Below are positions 31,288-42,531 of a stretch of 64,000 nt of DNA, in pieces; within the stretch, counting starts at the first letter, position 1, and each line of letters begins with the position of its first letter. Both the position numbers and the translations under genes were made by a program. Source of the stretch: Pilatotrama ljubarskyi. Lineage: Eukaryota; Basidiomycota; Agaricomycetes; Polyporales; Polyporaceae. The notes beneath the pieces are model-generated. The model had not been told where the DNA came from. It ran no database searches and saw nothing but the letters and a program-made list of their open reading frames with translations. Location: positions 124,001 to 188,000 of the forward strand of contig MU277717.1 in NCBI GenBank assembly GCA_022385805.1, read 5' to 3'.

Positions 31288-34144
31288 ATGTCTTCGACGT
31301 ACGTTCACTATTCTACGCCCTCGTCCTTGCCCTCCGACTACGCTCTACTCTCCCAATACGCTGCAACGCATCATTTGAGCGCAGACTCCGAGGATGCAGG
31401 CCCCTCGTCTGACGCCACAGACACCGACGCACACGACTCGTACGACCCGCATGGAATTGATATCAACGGCTCACTTAGAAGGAAGAAGCTGAGACGGAGC
31501 AGTTTTCCTACCTCGTACCTCACGCCCTTCAATCCCACCACCGGTCCCCTACCAGACAGGTCTGGCCACCGTTCGGGGCCAAAGCCTATTGAAGCAACAG
31601 AAAACACACCTTTGCTCGCGCCCTTAGTCCCTCGAATAGAAGAAGAATGCGACGCGGAAGATACCGTGCAACCTGTGAACGTCGCGAAGATGTTCAGAGA
31701 GGAAGTTGCGATCCTCACGAAATATACGCTTCCGGTCTTCACGTACGTCGGCAACCCATTCCACAAGGAGCATACGAGCTAACTTCTCGATAGGACACAT
31801 CTGTTCGAGTACTCTCTCGTCATCGCTTCCGTCATCTCCATCGGGCATCTGTCTACTACCGCCCTCGCGGCGTCGACCCTTGGATCTATGACTGCAAGCG
31901 TATCTGGTTTCAGTATAATCCAGGGCTTTGCCAGCACGCTGGATACGATGCTGCCCAGTGCGTGGACATCTACTCAACCCCAGCTAGTGGGTCTTTGGGC
32001 GCAGCGAATGGGTACGTCTCATGTTGAAGTCTATAATCATCGCAGTAGTCCGGGCCCGGTTTCACGTCCCATCTTATGTCCATGACTTTGCGCATACGCA
32101 TAGAGGGCCATCCTCGAGTTTGCCGATCGCGTACAGGGCTATGGCGCTCCGGCGTGGCAGGAAGATGGCACTTTGGACATGGTGCTACCAGTTAAATGCT
32201 CCATAAGTCAATCACTCGATGGGGTACCAACTAGCGTAAGCCGGACATGGAGTTGATCGTACAGCGCGAGCAAGTAAACATGCATGAGGTGACACTGAAC
32301 TCCGAGGTGCTTTACTTGCTTGGATGCACCGGACTGCACGCAGTTTCCGACTTGGCTATGTTCGCGCATCTGCGGAAAGCAACTATGCTTTTCCCACAGG
32401 ACCGACTACCTTGTTTTTTCCCTACTGTATATCTTCATCTTCTCCGGTTGCAGATATGCTTACGCAAGTTTCCAGCCGTCGTGATGGCCGCCACGTTGGT
32501 GGTATGTATTACTATCAGTCTGTGCCTTCGAACCACCGTCGGCTTACATTGCTGGGTAGCCTATCCTGCTGGTATGGTTCAGCTCGGAAAGTATCCTGCT
32601 CTTTCTCAAGCAGGAGCCCGAAGTTGCACGCCTCGCGGCTGTATACCTGAGATACTCCGCGATCGGCCTTCCGGCGTACGCTTTCAATTCCATCTCTCGG
32701 TGAGTGATTGCTCGCCCGGCTATGGATCTGTGACCTGACGAGAGGCATGCAGGCGATATTTCCAGTCGCAGGGTTTGTGATTTCTCACCCGCCCGGTAGT
32801 CACTTCACTCAGATAATTCCTCACAGGACTCTTCACCGTGCCCACCCGCATCATCCTCGGGGTCGCACCCGTGAATGCCGCTCTGAATTACCTACTCGGT
32901 ACGTTCTCCCTACCCTCTCACTGTGATCCGCATCCAACATTTCGTAGTCTGGGGTCCCGAGCCATTCCGTCTGGGCTTCATCGGCGCGCCGATAGCAACA
33001 GCGATCTCGTTCAACCTAATCTCCCTCATGTCGATTGTGTATGGGGTGTTCTTCGTCCCAAAGACCGCCTGGCATCCGCTCTCTATGCGGTGCTTCACCA
33101 GCCTCGGCGTTCTGGTCCAACTCGGCCTGTCTGGCGTCGGTCAAGTTGCAAGCGAGTGGTGGTCTTGGGAGCTTGTTGGACGTGAGTTTCCGTTCCAAAT
33201 TAGTTGAGGAATTGCTGGCTGATCTCGGAATGTGATACATAGTCGCTGCTAGCCAGTACGTCCCGTTCTGTGCTGTAAGTTTGTCCGGATAACTTACTAT
33301 GGATATCCTACAGGCTAGGGCCCACAGCGCTCGCGACTCAGTCTGTGCTGCTGGTCTCCGCGTCTACGACGTACCAGGCGCCCTTCGCTCTGAGCGTGGC
33401 CTCCTCTGTTCGGTGCGTGCCATGCTCCTACCTGTCAGTTTCTCGCTTATTCACTTGCTCTCCATGCAGTATCGGTAACTTGCTGGGCGAGGAGAACGCC
33501 AAGCGCGCCAATGTCGCTTCAAAATGCGCTATCCTGATGTCGCTTGTCATCAGCGCCGTTTGGAGGTCTGTATATTCTACTTCTTACGCGTATGGCTTAA
33601 GGACTCATTCGATCTTTACCAGCACAATGTTCATGGTATTCCGCCACTCGTGGGCTCACCTATTCAACGACGATCCCGGTAGGTACCTGCGCTTCGCAGA
33701 CACACTCCGGCTCTGACGCCCGTGCGGTGCAGCTGTCGTCACCTTGGTCGCGTCCATTCTGCCCCTAGTCGCGCTCTTCCAGGTATTCGACGGCCTGAGT
33801 GCCATCACCGCAGGCATCCTGCGCGCTATCGGGAAGCAGTTCACAGGCGCTCTCCTCAATCTCAGCGCATACTATGTAGTCGGTGCGTCACTTCCCGGAT
33901 ACGGAAGATGCTCATTCTGACGCTGCTCCCTCCAGGTATTCCTTTCGGCATGTGGTTAGCGTTTTGGCGTGACATGCAGCTGCACGGGCTCTGGGTAGGC
34001 CTGACCGTCTCGCTCGTCTACTGCGCTGCGGCTGGGGTCTGGCTGTGCCTGCGGACGAACTGGGAGCGCGAGGTGGAGAAGGTGCGGATACGGCTCGAGG
34101 CGGACCGCAAGCAGTCGGATGGGGACGTCGAAGGACTGCACTGA
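31288..34144 (+). CDS. MATE-family multidrug/toxin extrusion transporter
   Basis: Exons 31288-31742, 31794-32011, 32476-32501, 32560-32699, 32753-32772, 32827-32898, 32948-33181, 33243-33255, 33314-33412, 33470-33565, 33623-33678, 33733-33882 and 33936-34144 give 595 residues. It is a cation-coupled antiporter of twelve helices, probably at the plasma or vacuolar membrane. A 150-residue acidic, Ser/Asp-rich cytosolic N-terminus precedes the first MatE repeat (QGFASTLDTMLPSAW). Later motifs are EVARLAAVYLRYSAIGLPAYAFN, GLFTVPTRIILGVAPVNAALNY, GPTALATQSVL, RIGNLLGEENAKRAN and VFDGLSAITAGILRAIGKQ. The third intron in the series (32012-32475) is 464 nt, about nine times the usual size. Exon 8 is only 13 nt. 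Substrates cannot be inferred. Confidence 0.88.
32012..32475 (+). other. Unusually long intron of the MATE gene
   Basis: Splicing GTACGT...TTCCAG joins LWAQRM to AVVMAATLV in the conserved helix, so this whole stretch must be removed. All other introns of the gene are 48-60 nt. The extra sequence has no recognised gene and no clear terminal repeats. Confidence 0.65.
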
Positions 34145-35765
34145 AATCTCTTGGACTCCTTTCTTGTCAAAGCGCGAGTTGGACGATGTCTTGGATCTTA
34201 TGATTATGGGTTGGAAGTACTGACCAATGCATGCATGTTTTGCGGAACGCAGAATGCACTGAGACCAGCTTCGCATTGCATTTGCCGCCGCCGTGCATCA
34301 GCGCTTATGACGGACCATATTGCCACGACTCATGCTGACACTTCGTCGCATCTCCCTCCTACCGATCACGAAGAATTTGAGCGGTGTGTGACCTTTATTC
34401 ACCCTCATTGGGCTCGAGGCTCACCTCGATTCGGATGTGCAAGCCCTGGGTACGTTTAATGCGCCAAGAGACACATATGAGGCTACAGGAGTCTGAGGAA
34501 AGACCTCGACAGAGACCCAGGGCGACGTCAACGAATCACTGTCAGAGCATTATGAGGTGCTGTGCTGCATCCACCCACCCAATAGCACCGCTATTGCAGC
34601 CCTTACGGCTCCTTCCAGATGCGATCAGACCAGCGCCTTGCCATGAGAGCCGTGCTATGAGCCGGCGGAATCGTAGGCTCCCACGTATTCTTCGCGGATC
34701 CCAGAAACGCTTGCTGGCACAAACCCGAACTCCCCTTGCGACCTTTGGCATCGCTGGCGAGTCGACATTCTGTCGTCATCTGAATGATCTATGTTCACGT
34801 CGACTTATTCCTATCTAGGTTGAAGGTTACCGCTCGGCTTCCCGCCGTCGACGTGCCCGGGACCCCATCCGCTGCCCATCTTCGCACCCATAAGATTTTA
34901 AAGTTTCAGGGCAACTGCGAGCGAATGTATCTGAAGACACACCGACATCTGCCCTGTGCCTGAACCCATAATGCAGCCACTTCGAAGAAAATGGGGCTGT
35001 TACCCCCTACTCATCTTCCCATTCGACAGCTCTCACAGCTGCGTCCAAGCAGCCGAGATTGCCATTTAGACGACGAAGCTCATCTCGTCTTTGGCAGTAG
35101 CATGTCCGCGTCAGTAGATCTTCGAGGTAGCTCGCTTGGAGCATACGATCCCTTGCGGTCCGTGAGCGGACCAGGACAAGACGAGTTGCGTTTAGTCACG
35201 CTCTGAAAGACGCGGGAAGCGTCTTCCCCTTCGATGCTAGCCGTGGGAGCACAAGGCACGTAGGATCTCCTTGAGGCGCTAGACAAAACCCGTGAGCTAA
35301 CATACTATTCTGCCAGTACCCGGGGCCCACAGCGCTCCATCCCTCACATACAATGTGAGCAGGTTTCAGGCGGGGGGAGTGGTCTTAGTTCGTGTTGATG
35401 TGCGTGGTCCCCGCCGACACCCGGGGCTAAGCCGACATTGGACGTCCATCTGACTTCCACCCGCGGAAGCGATGGTCGTGGATCCCAGTCATGTGATCGC
35501 CGCGCAGAGCGGCTGCATCTTCTCGGTCGTGTACGAGGAAGCCTCCCGTGGGGAAACGGAGGACATATCCAGCGTCCGTTCAAGCGGATCGTTCACAGGG
35601 TCTCCCAGGCGCTGCGCTGTCCCGCTGGTATAGATAGCAAGACATGCGCAGACTGACCTGCGTGCGCCGTCTCCACGACCCCCACGACCACTGCTCTGAG
35701 ACAGTTGGTACGCATCAGCTGGACTCGCCTGATCTCCCTGCGAGCGCCGACGAAACACAGCCACG
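34145..35765. other. Intergenic region, MATE to MFS
   Basis: A tandem-gene spacer of 1.6 kb without recognisable genes. Several frames of 70-145 codons lack domains, signal sequences or extendable splice sites. The last few hundred bases should hold the MFS promoter; no TATA box stands out. Confidence 0.4.
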
Positions 35766-38350
35766 ATGTCGATGACGGACGTGAAGAACGCTGCGACGAA
35801 TAGCGTCGAGGACGTCGACGAGAAGCTGCAGGACAAGGACTCGTCGCACGCGGGCTCCGAGTTTGATCTCGTGTCGTATCACGAAAACAACGCAGGACGC
35901 TTGGTTATAGACCCAGAGTATGTCTCGACTCTTGACTATGTATCCGACCTCCTGGATACTAGTCGTATTCATTTATTCGTCTAGAGAGGCGAAGATAGAG
36001 TTTGGTGAACATGTCGCGAAGAAGCTGAAGCTCTCCAAGGACGGGACGAAGGTCCTCTGGCCGCAACCTACCGATGACCCGGAGGATCCCCAGAACGTAA
36101 ATCATCGGACCACTGTCAGTTCGTCTAGAAGTGCTGATGCGAATTTCTGCAGTGGTCGGATTACCGTAAAAACCTTCAGCTGTTCATTGTCACCCTGGCT
36201 GCTATTGTGCCGGATTTCGACTCCGGCATCGGTGGGTACCTATGTGGTTCCTTGCACTTCGCGATGCTTACCATGCAACATCAGGTATTGCCGACATTTT
36301 CGCGCTCGCTACTCAGTACGACACGACTACTGGACACATCAACAATCTGACGTCGAAGTGCGTACCGCTTCAGAGTAGCTTGATCGCGCTCACTCACCTC
36401 GCAAACTCAGCTGGAGCATTTTCCTGCTTGGTATGTCGTTCCAGTCTAATCCCTGGCTTTGTCGTGCTCAGAATCGTCCCTTACAGGATGGGGAGGCATC
36501 TTCGCCGTCATGCTCATGAGGAGATACGGTCGTCTTCCCGTCTTGTTCTGGTCCCAGGTACTCGCGCTCGGTTTCTTGGTTGGTTGCACGTTCGCACCCA
36601 ATCTTGCCACCTTCACGGGTAAGCTGAGGACGTTTACTTCCAAAGCCATTCCTGACCGAGTATTACCTCGTAGCTATGAGATGCTTAACTGCATTCTTTG
36701 CGTACGTTTCTCCTTCGCCAGCTAGAGCCCTGTACTAATATGCATCCCTCGCAGCACCTGCCCACAAGTCACCGTGCGTATACTAGCAGATGAAGGAACC
36801 GCTTACACGTCACTCAGTTGTATCTCAGGGCTTGTATATCGTAACCGACTTGTTCCCTTTCCACTTGCAAGCGCGTAAGGTGAGTGCTACCTGCGACGCC
36901 TCCTTGACGAGCTCGAATACTGATTTTTTGTGCGCTAGCTCAACATCTGGACGATGGGCTTCATCATCTCTCCGTTCTTGTCGCCTTTCATCTTCGGCTT
37001 CGTCGTCGCTCGGATAAAGTCAGTGCATAAGCTGTTCGTCGAACTTCTCGTCTGACTGTGATGAATCGCAGCTGGCGCTGGACGTACGGGATTGGCTCGA
37101 TGTACGGTGCTTTGGTCGTCGCCTTGATCGCATTCTTCGGCGAAGAGACGTACGTTTTCCTCACTGCACGCATCTGCCCAGATATCTTATGAGATTTCAG
37201 CATGTTTGACCGCAAGCTCCCCAACCCACGTCCCATCCCTCGGCCGGAGTCCCGTGTCCGCTACCGTCTTGAGACCCTCATCGGCATTACCGGGCTGCGC
37301 ATGGCTAAGTACCGCGATAGCTGGCACCAAGCGGTCTTCGCGTGCATGAACGTCGTTTGGCGCCCTCATCTCTTCGCCATTCTGCTCTTTGAGGTTTGTC
37401 TACTCGTCCGTTGTATGCGGATCCCTTACTGACAGATTCCTGGTAGGCTATGGTCTTCGGCTTCAGTATCGGTATCAACGTCAGTAATCCCCGCGGAATT
37501 CGGCTGACTACCCGCTCCGTATCTGACGACGCTGCTGACAGACCACGAACGCCGTCTTCCTGGGTAGCCCACCACCTCTAGGATACGGCTTCAGCCAGTT
37601 CGGCATCGCTGGTGGTTACGCAACCCCCATTGTATGTGTTTTCCTTTCGCTCAAAGGTACCAGCTCCTGACGGCTCGCTCAGGTTGCGGTGTTCATCGGA
37701 GAGCTGCTCGGTCGGTACTTCAACGACTGGGTTATGAACATTTCCATCCGTCGCAACGGTGGTGTCTTCATCGCCGAGAATCGACTCTGGTACGCATTGA
37801 ATCGCCTGCATATCCGTCGCATTGCATGAAGATTCACCGGTCTGCTCAGGACCTGCTACATCGCCATGCCGCTGTACATCTGTGGCTTCGTTCTTCTCGG
37901 AGCTTCCTTCCAGAACCACCTCAGCGTCGGCGCCCTCGTCATGGGCTGGGGAATCGCCGAGGTGGCCGTCATGATCAACACTGTCGCAGTTTGTGCGTCA
38001 AAACCATCCTTCATTGCCCTCTGTATCCACTCACCAGGGTCACCTTGATCTCAGACGCGTACTGCAACGACTGCTTCCCGCGCATGCAGGGCGAGATCTC
38101 TGCGCTCATCAACCTGGCGCGTACTCTTGGCGGCTTCAGTGTCGCGTACTTCCAGGTCCCGTGGGCCACGAAGAACGGTGCACTTCAGACCTTCGGTGTG
38201 GAGGCCGCTATTGTGGTTGGATTGTTCCTCCTCATCGTTCCGGCGTTGCAACTCAAGGGTGCGGTGCTTCGGGTAAGTCTTGTATATCTCCCACAGATAG
38301 ACGGAAGGACCTGATCATTGCCCTTTTTCCAGGAGCGCTACTCGATGTAA
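35766..38350 (+). CDS. Major facilitator superfamily transporter (DHA1-like)
   Basis: Eighteen exons join in frame to 541 residues: 35766-35917, 35985-36096, 36153-36231, 36285-36357, 36411-36430, 36487-36618, 36674-36701, 36755-36773, 36829-36879, 36939-37018, 37072-37149, 37201-37393, 37447-37479, 37542-37631, 37683-37789, 37850-37992, 38055-38272 and 38333-38350. Twelve membrane helices are expected. The entry motif DPEDPQNWSDYRKN is the usual fungal MFS signature before helix 1. The A-loop follows as MLMRRYGRLPVLFW, then YIVTDLFPFHLQARKLNIW, NWRWTYGI and FGEETMFDRKLP. Specificity is unknown; the subfamily includes many peptide, polyamine and drug transporters. Several exons are under 30 nt, and the last has 18. 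Confidence 0.88.
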
Positions 38351-38763
38351 ATGAGGAGAGAGGGTTTGTAAGATTATGCTGTTGATGTGCACGACTGTGA
38401 ACGTTCTGGGTACGTTTTGCACCTCGCGTGGCTGAGAAAGCCGCAATCGAAGGTCGTGCTACGAAAGCTATTTTCTCAAGGGTTCTAGACGCGAGAGGCT
38501 AAATGAAAACTCAGTATCAACTCAGCATTCATCACTTGTGTTTATGTGGGCGATTCGGGCTGCTGTTCTCTTGCAAGAACCAGATGAGGCACAGGTGGGG
38601 TTTGTTGGCGTAACGGAATGTGAGTCGTCCTGGGAGCCAGTGCGCCAAGCCTACTCCGATGTAGATCCCCGTGCTCCAGAATCTACCGGTACAGTACAAG
38701 ATACGTGATACAACTACAGACTACACCAAAGAAGCAAGGAACGCCACACATATCGATCCGTGC
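38351..38763. other. Convergent 3' spacer, MFS and SIN1
   Basis: Short intergenic region between two stop codons on opposite strands. It should contain both polyadenylation regions. No gene is seen. Confidence 0.45.
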
Positions 38764-41700
38764 TCAAACTCCCATTGGCCTCGCCGTTGTGCCAATTCTA
38801 GTGTTTCTCCTTGATGCCTTGCCGCCAGCGGGCCTTTCCATGGCGGTCTTCAGTAAACGGATTGTCGACACGATCTCCGCTATGTCACTATGAGCATGTC
38901 GGCCCAGAATGCGCCATCGCGGGACAAACGTACCAGCGAGTTTTGGACTCTCTGCCTCGAATTCGTATCTCTTGCTGCGCTCAGCTCCGCTGTGCACTAT
39001 GAGCTTGAACGTCGCGCTGTTCTTGCTCGACTGAGAACATGTCACGACGCTCTTCAGGTGGTACGAAGAGGTCTTCCCGCTGTCAAAGACATGCTTCGCT
39101 TTCGTGACCGTGGGTATAATCTGCGTGCCGGAGTTCTTCAGCTGTCAGAAGGCTCCAGCGGGATCGACACATACGTGTATGTAGCCGCCGTCAATGGCCA
39201 AGACACGAGCGCTGCGCGCTACCAGCATAGGAACCTTCCGGTATACTGTGTACTTCTTATATGCGTTCATGAGCTCAAACATCTGGCTCAGGGACTGCTC
39301 CTGAGTAGCGACGTCCGCAGTGAAGATAGAAGCTGCAGATGTTTGTCAGCCTTCGTTCACCCGGAACACTGACGCGCTTACCATTGGGATCGGTGGTGCC
39401 CTTCCGTTCTCGGACCTCGACTCCGTATTCACTGAGCATGTTCTTCTTCATGAGGATAAGTTCGCGTTTGCCCTGCAGACTCCGAACGGTTCGGTCTAGA
39501 GGAATGTTCATCTTCACATCGCCGACCTCCACGACGAGCGCGTAGTCCTTCGGGTTGGCGAGCTTGCGTCGTTGGCATACAGCGTCGAGCACTTCGGCCA
39601 TATACATCCCTCCAGATCTTCATGTGTGCATATGAGATCAGGTAACAATCACGAAGGAACGGGGATGTACGTACACCTGAATTGTCGTCGAGACGTGGCC
39701 GGGTTCGTCGGCGGCATTGGCGATACGTATACGAAGGAAGAGCGGCGGTCCATGGCTCGATGACGGGCCGAGCGAGCTGGGGAACATGCCGAAGGATGAA
39801 CCAAGCGATCCAAGGCCGGCGCTCGTTCCAAGCAAGGTGTCGGCAGGAGGGGCGAGGTTCGAGCTGTTGGCGGTTGGATTGAGGAGACCTGTGGACTTCT
39901 TCTTGACGACCACTCGAGATATCCGACGCTGTATCTTGGACTCCAGGATCTTGTTCTGCTGGACTGAGGGCAACGCATGATCAGACACGTCCTTTGAAAG
40001 AGGCTGCTCCCGGAAGCGCTCACTTTGTGACGGAGTCGCCTCCAAGACAGCGTAAGCATCCAGGTTGAATTTCGAAATCTTGCCCGTTCGATCGGGTGCT
40101 ATCACGTCGGATGAGTGATGGCAGTACGCGCACGCAACCATAATATGACATACGAGGAAAGTCTTCGTCCACTTCTCCGTCCTCTTCAGCTATCCGCAGC
40201 ACCCATCCCACAGCGGAACATCTGATAGCCCATTTAGGATCCTCCTCGCCACTGAGCCCCTCATCGATCTTGGGCAACCATCCCTCTTCCCAATAAGTCC
40301 ACAGGGCATACCCGAGCACCTCCTCGACAGTCGCATCCTTCCGCACGTTGAGCTCCATCGGTCGACCGGCGGGCTCGCGGGCCATGGGGAAGAACACGCG
40401 GACGACCATGCTCTCGCTCTCTGCGCGCCCTGAGACGGCACTGTACAGCTCGGCGAACGGGTTTGACGAAGACGTATTCGACGTCGCGGCGAGCATAGCA
40501 GTCAAAGCGGACTTGGCCGGCCGCTTGGGAGGAACAGGTCGGCGCTCGAACATACCGGGAGGCGTTGACACGGGCGGTACAGTCGCGCTCGGTTTCTTCG
40601 TGGAGGGATCGGTAGGCTGTTCGGTCCCACCGCTGTCTTCGCCGCTCTTGGGTGCGGGTGTGACCATTTCGAACATGTCCTCGATATTCTGGCCGTCCTC
40701 ACGTGGCTCTGGGGAGACGGAAGGCCTTTCGCGCTCTTCACCATGCATCCCTTCACGGACTGGGCTGAGCCGGGTCGCCCGCGCGCTGCTACTTGGAGGA
40801 AGAGAGGAGGCTATGATGGACGAATTGGTGGACATCATTGAGTTCGTTCCGGACAGTATGGATGCCCCGTCGGATGCGCTGTCTGAGTGCATACCAAGCC
40901 CGCGGCTGGCTGCGAACTCCCTATAGCACAGTCAATACTGGAAGAGCAGGCGTGAAAGATGACCCACGGGTCGAATTCGTCGTCGTTTACTTCCAAGGTA
41001 CGATCTACCTCTTCACTCATGCCGAACTCCTCTTCACCATCCGGGATCATCTCTTCTTCGGAAGACGAGGACGAGAGCTCCGGATTCAGGTTCTGCACAT
41101 GCATCGGTATCCGTGGAGCTGCGCCCGGTGGTTGTGCGCGGGCCATGAGACGCAGACGCCTTCGCGCCTCCATCTGCTCCGCTCCCTTGAACTTCGGGAC
41201 GAACACGGGCATCATCCGCCGAGGCCCGTCCTGCGTATTCGCTGAATCTCCGCTGGCGGCCCCGCTACCGTTCTGTTGGGGCATCGGAGAAGAGCTCGTG
41301 CTCTCTTTGACAGGCGATCTAGGCGTCTCGGGCTTCGTGGGCGACGATGTAGTCGTCGTAGGAGTAGCAGCGATGACTTCCGTAGTGATCGGTACCTCCT
41401 CTGAGGGCGCAGCACTGGCCGTCTGCTCCGCCCCATTGGCACCACCGCGCGTGGAAAGGCGAACGGAGTTTCGCGACATGGACGCTCGTTTTCCGTTCAC
41501 CCTCATTCCGAGCACCCCTGTGCGTGATGGTCCAAGTATGGTGGTGGTGTACTTCAGGTTTGCACCAGGAAAGCCGGAATGTCTCCGGCGCGTCGACGGC
41601 CCAGACTCGTCATCGCTCGGAGCAGGACTTGTGGGCATCGCGAGTTCGGGCCATCGGTCGACATCAGCGAGACCCGATGCGACGACGTATGGGTTCGACT

Positions 41701-41870
41701 GGTAGGAGGGGTCGAGGGAGATCACGCGGGGGCCATACGGGTCGTCAATGTGTCGTAGGTAGTTCAGCCGTAGGCTATGGATGAGAAAGCTGGATGCGCA
41801 TGGTTCGTCACATGCGCCTATGAAGAGGTGATGCGCTATGCACTTACTCTGTATCGCTGATGAGCGACAT
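38764..41870 (-). CDS. SIN1: SIN1/AVO1, TORC2 complex subunit
   Basis: Exons in transcript order are 41848-41870, 40968-41789, 40154-40920, 39675-40098, 39382-39617, 39175-39332, 38934-39120 and 38764-38879, giving 910 residues. SIN1/AVO1 is a core TORC2 subunit that recruits AGC kinases to be phosphorylated and tethers the complex to membrane. The start FLIHSLRLNYLRHIDDPYGPR is the family N-terminus. The CRIM domain covers about residues 430-565 (NPFAELYSAV, VEEVLGYALWTYWEE, WVLRIAEEDGE, ISKFNLDAYAVLEA). A Ras-binding-like domain follows (LFLRIRIA, then DYALVVEVGDVKMNIPLDRTV), and a C-terminal PH domain from about 765 (YKKYTVYRKVPML, FKLIVHS, KRYEFEAESPKLA, EIVSTIRLLKTAMER). The long linkers are Ser/Pro/Thr-rich and likely phosphorylated. 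The first exon is only 23 nt but supplies the Met. Confidence 0.92.
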
Positions 41871-42531
41871 GGCGGGTGGCTCGCGTGCAGTTGTTGCTGG
41901 AGGCGTTCTCCGGAACACTGGTATGTGGCTGCGCTGCTATGTAGCTTAGCACTTTCCAACACCAAGCCTATCAACCCTGCGCGTGAGGTTCAGAAAGGTG
42001 GCCCGTAGGGCAGCGGTCTCCGTAGTCGATCGGCAGCGTGACCACCAGAGGGTGTAGGTAAATCCCACTGAAGAGTAAGGCTGAGTCGTTGGTGCAGCCA
42101 ACAAGTACAGGGATAGCCGATCCACAGCGGTGCAGAACAGAGAGCAGAGCAGACAAGAGAGCAACGACAACAAGCCGGCGAGATGATAGTTGAGTACTAG
42201 GAAGATCGGCTTACAGCGATCTAGCACTCCGAGAAAGTCGGAGGACGCGGTGGCTGCAGCCGGCAGCCCGCACCTCGTCAGCGCTTCAGCATCTTTCAGC
42301 ACTTGCCGCCGCTAAGCGACGTACGTCTCTCCTTAGGTAGGAACTTCACATCCGCCTTGCAACGCGGAACCGACGGTCGACGAATGTCCTGCGTACTGTA
42401 CTAAGGAAACATGCTAATGCAAACAGTCTCGATCCACATCCGAGCACCTTGGGCTCATGCACGATACATCCCAATGCAGTTCTTCATATCACTAAGGTCC
42501 ATTCCCACGTACATGTGCTGGGTCTGCAGAC
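41871..42531. promoter_or_regulatory. Upstream region of SIN1
   Basis: Contains the SIN1 promoter and the 3' region of the F-box gene. A 118-codon minus-strand frame at 41946-42302 has a leucine-rich hydrophobic run but no homology I recognise and no splice link, so I leave it unannotated. Confidence 0.4.
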
